A stretch of 64,000 nt of DNA. Source: Coriobacteriia bacterium. GTDB taxonomy: Bacteria > Actinomycetota > Coriobacteriia > Coriobacteriales > UBA8131. Below are positions 61,629 through 64,000 of this stretch, one piece after another. Position 1 is the stretch's first letter. Each line of letters begins with the position of its first letter. The stretch covers positions 1 through 64,000 of the forward strand of contig WRHL01000002.1 in assembly GCA_009783245.1 (NCBI GenBank), written 5' to 3'. Under the pieces are notes generated by a model that ran no database searches, was not told the origin of the DNA, and saw only the letters and a list, made by a program, of their open reading frames with translations. Position numbers and translations under genes: made by a program.

Positions 61629-64000
61629 CTATGCACCCCCTCTCCCAAGCAACTCACGTTCCGAGAGCTGAGAGGAGGCGATCTCCTTATAGGCGACGCA
61701 ACTGGCAAGCAATTCCTTATGTGTGCCAGAGCCCACTATGCGTCCCTTGTCGATGACGAAGATCTGGTCCGCATCCATGATGGTACTGACGCGCTGGGCG
61801 ATGATGATGAGCGTGCTGTCGCTGGTGTAGACAGCCAGGGCTTTGCGCAGAGCCGCGTCTGTGGTGAAATCAAGGGCTGAGAAGCTGTCATCGAAGAGGT
61901 AGATATCCGGTTTCACAGCAAGCGCCCGGGCTATGGAGAGCCGCTGCCGCTGACCACCGGACACACTTGACCCACCCTGCGACACAGGAAGGTCAAAGCC
62001 CTCCTCGTTCCCTTTTATGAACTCCAGGGCCTGGGAGACCTCTGCGACCTTCTCCAGGTCCTCTAAGGACAGCTCACCGGAGCCATAGCAGATATTGCTC
62101 TCGACGGTTCCCGCCATCAGCATACTCTGCTGCGGCACATAGCCTATGGCGCTGCGCAGCTCCTCCTGCGTGAGCTCGCGCACGTCAACGCCGCCCACCC
62201 TGACCGCTCCCTCGGTCGCGTCATAGAAGCGTGGGATGAGGTTGATGATGGTCGACTTGCCCGAACCGGTGGAGCCGATAAGGGCGGTGGTCTGCCCTGG
62301 TTTCGCGGTGAAGTCGATGTGACTGAGCGCCTCCTCCTTTGCCCCTTCATATTTGAAGGTCACATCCCTGAATTCCACCAGCCCGCGTTTTGCCGGGTCC
62401 ATGGACCTGGGTTGGGCTGGGTCGACTATGGAGGGCTTGGTATCCAGCACCTCGTTGATACGTTTGGAGCTTACCGTCGCACGCGGTATGAAGACAAAGA
62501 GCATGGCGATGAACATGAAGCTCATCATGATCTGCATGACGTATTGCATGTAGGCCATCATGTCGCCTACCTGCATCTGAGAGGCCGCCACCTGATGGGA
62601 GCCTACCCAGATGATGAGTATGGTCAGACCATTCATGAACAGCATCATGACCGGCATCATGAAGGTCATGGCGCGACCGACAAAGAGGTTTGTCTGGGTG
62701 AGCTTCTTGTTCGCGACCTCAAAACGATCTTCTTCAAAACCCGTTCGGGAGAAGGCCCGGATGACCATCAGGCCGTTGAGGGACTCCCGGGCAACCAGGT
62801 TAAGGCGGTCGATGAGGGTCTGCATGATACGGAACTTGGGCATGACAACGGCAAAGAGCACCAGCATGATGCCGATAAGCACAACCGCTGCCACCCCGAT
62901 GATCCAGCTCATGGACACCGACTTGCCCAGGGCCATGAACACGCCGCCTATACCCATGATGGGCGCGTAGCAGACCATGCGGATGCCCATGGTGAGCATC
63001 ATCTGGATGACGGTGACGTCGTTGGTCGAGCGGGTGATAAGCGATGCCGTTGAGAAACGGTCGAATTCCGCATGGGAGAAGCTGGTGACCTTGGTGAAGA
63101 TCGCCTTGCGCATGTTGCGCGCTACCCCGGCGCCTATCCTTGAGGAGAGGTAGCCAACCAATATGGTCGCTACACCGGACACGGCAGTGATCAGAAGCAT
63201 CATCAGGCCGATATAGAGGATGTAGTTGATCTCTATCGCAGTCATGTCGCAACCGAGCTCGCGATAGAAGCCAGCGACCAGCATCATGCCGCTCTGTGCC
63301 TTGAGGCTGTCGTCCATGGCCGCAGCCTGGGCGTGTGCTTCTGCAAGCCACTCCTGAGGCAGGATGTCCAGAAGTGGTTGGAACTGGTAGATCTGTGCGA
63401 AATCGAGGGTTTGGATGTCAGTGGTATCACCGCTGCCCTCACTGCCGCCTATGGCGTCAAGGAGCGCGCTGTCATCAAATCCCGTGTCCCCGCTTTCCTC
63501 CTGAATCGCCTCCAGGAGCGTCTGGCCTTTATCCGCAGCATCCTGCTTCATCTGATCAAGAGTCAGCTGGGCAACCTCATCCACGGTCATTCCCGGCGGA
63601 AGGGGTCGGCTGACGTCTTCGAGCTGATGCCTGATCCTATCCAGGATCTGTTCTTCGACCTTCTCTTCTATGACCGACTCCAGCGAGCCGTCTTCCCTGG
63701 CCTCCTGCACCTTCTTAAGGAAATTCACCATGGTCCAGGTGGCGCTGCCAAAAGCTGCGTCCGCTTGCGCTCGCTCCTCGGCAGTGAGGCCCTGTTTGAG
63801 CACGTAGACCTGCTCTTCTGCTGCTTTGGGGAAGGTCGCACTGTAGGGCTTGCCGTCAGCGCCCAGCGCGTCGCCGGAGACCAGCTGATAGCTGCGCTCC
63901 ATGACTGCTCTTTCATCGTCATCCATGAAGCTGGTGATGAAGGTATAGCCGTCCTGCGAGATCGCTTTGGGGCTGGACTCCTCCACACCGCCCTGCTGGA
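61629..64000 (-). CDS. ABC exporter half-transporter (permease-ATPase) with a large inserted domain before TM2; N-terminus outside the window
   Basis: GSTGSGKSTIINLIPRFYDATEGAVRVGGVDV, SVSGGQRQRLSIARALAVKPDIYLFDDSFSALD; ~200-aa acidic soluble region before INYILYIGLMMLLITAVSGVATILVGYLSSRIGAGVARNMR; frame is open to the window edge. Confidence 0.9.
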   Translation of the reverse strand, partial: QQGGVEESSPKAISQDGYTFITSFMDDDERAVMERSYQLVSGDALGADGKPYSATFPKAAEEQVYVLKQGLTAEERAQADAAFGSATWTMVNFLKKVQEAREDGSLESVIEEKVEEQILDRIRHQLEDVSRPLPPGMTVDEVAQLTLDQMKQDAADKGQTLLEAIQEESGDTGFDDSALLDAIGGSEGSGDTTDIQTLDFAQIYQFQPLLDILPQEWLAEAHAQAAAMDDSLKAQSGMMLVAGFYRELGCDMTAIEINYILYIGLMMLLITAVSGVATILVGYLSSRIGAGVARNMRKAIFTKVTSFSHAEFDRFSTASLITRSTNDVTVIQMMLTMGIRMVCYAPIMGIGGVFMALGKSVSMSWIIGVAAVVLIGIMLVLFAVVMPKFRIMQTLIDRLNLVARESLNGLMVIRAFSRTGFEEDRFEVANKKLTQTNLFVGRAMTFMMPVMMLFMNGLTILIIWVGSHQVAASQMQVGDMMAYMQYVMQIMMSFMFIAMLFVFIPRATVSSKRINEVLDTKPSIVDPAQPRSMDPAKRGLVEFRDVTFKYEGAKEEALSHIDFTAKPGQTTALIGSTGSGKSTIINLIPRFYDATEGAVRVGGVDVRELTQEELRSAIGYVPQQSMLMAGTVESNICYGSGELSLEDLEKVAEVSQALEFIKGNEEGFDLPVSQGGSSVSGGQRQRLSIARALAVKPDIYLFDDSFSALDFTTDAALRKALAVYTSDSTLIIIAQRVSTIMDADQIFVIDKGRIVGSGTHKELLASCVAYKEIASSQLSERELLGRGGA

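Overview
This 64-kb window is gene-dense and GC-rich, with about 45 supported CDSs, most of them on the minus strand from 1 to 41 kb apart from a few plus-strand genes. I recognised no rRNA, tRNA, CRISPR array, transposase or phage gene. The gene content suggests an anaerobic actinobacterium of the Coriobacteriia/Eggerthellaceae type; this is an inference, since no marker gene was checked. Main blocks: (i) three tandem paralogous molybdopterin oxidoreductases, two of them paired with ~110-aa two-cluster ferredoxins, next to an MFS transporter (1-7.6 kb); (ii) a tightly overlapping CooF-CooS-NuoE/NuoF/HoxU-like operon (7.8-13.2 kb), i.e. a Ni-CO dehydrogenase joined to an NAD(P)-type diaphorase module; (iii) cell envelope and housekeeping genes (VWA lipoprotein, DacA, PaaK, VanW, PgsA, MetY, PPase); (iv) a FecBCD-type ABC transporter with a radical SAM/SPASM protein; (v) mfd, nth and a large Ig-like surface protein; (vi) IorAB-PaaK; (vii) birA-pth-prs-glmU; (viii) PspC pair, 3D/RlpA-like protein, a CphA-N-like small ORF, an aminotransferase, a divergent Ddl and an ABC exporter pair. 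The most unusual signal is a dispersed family of palindromic repeats (core TGACAAAGGGGACGGTCCCTTTTGTCA, with GGACAGAAGGGGACGGTTCT and other relatives). They form REPIN-like inverted pairs and very long perfect hairpins between genes. In two unrelated genes (mfd and a FecE-like ATPase) the same composite unit lies inside the ORF in the same reading frame, where either orientation of the palindrome encodes the same peptide, VTKGTVPFV.
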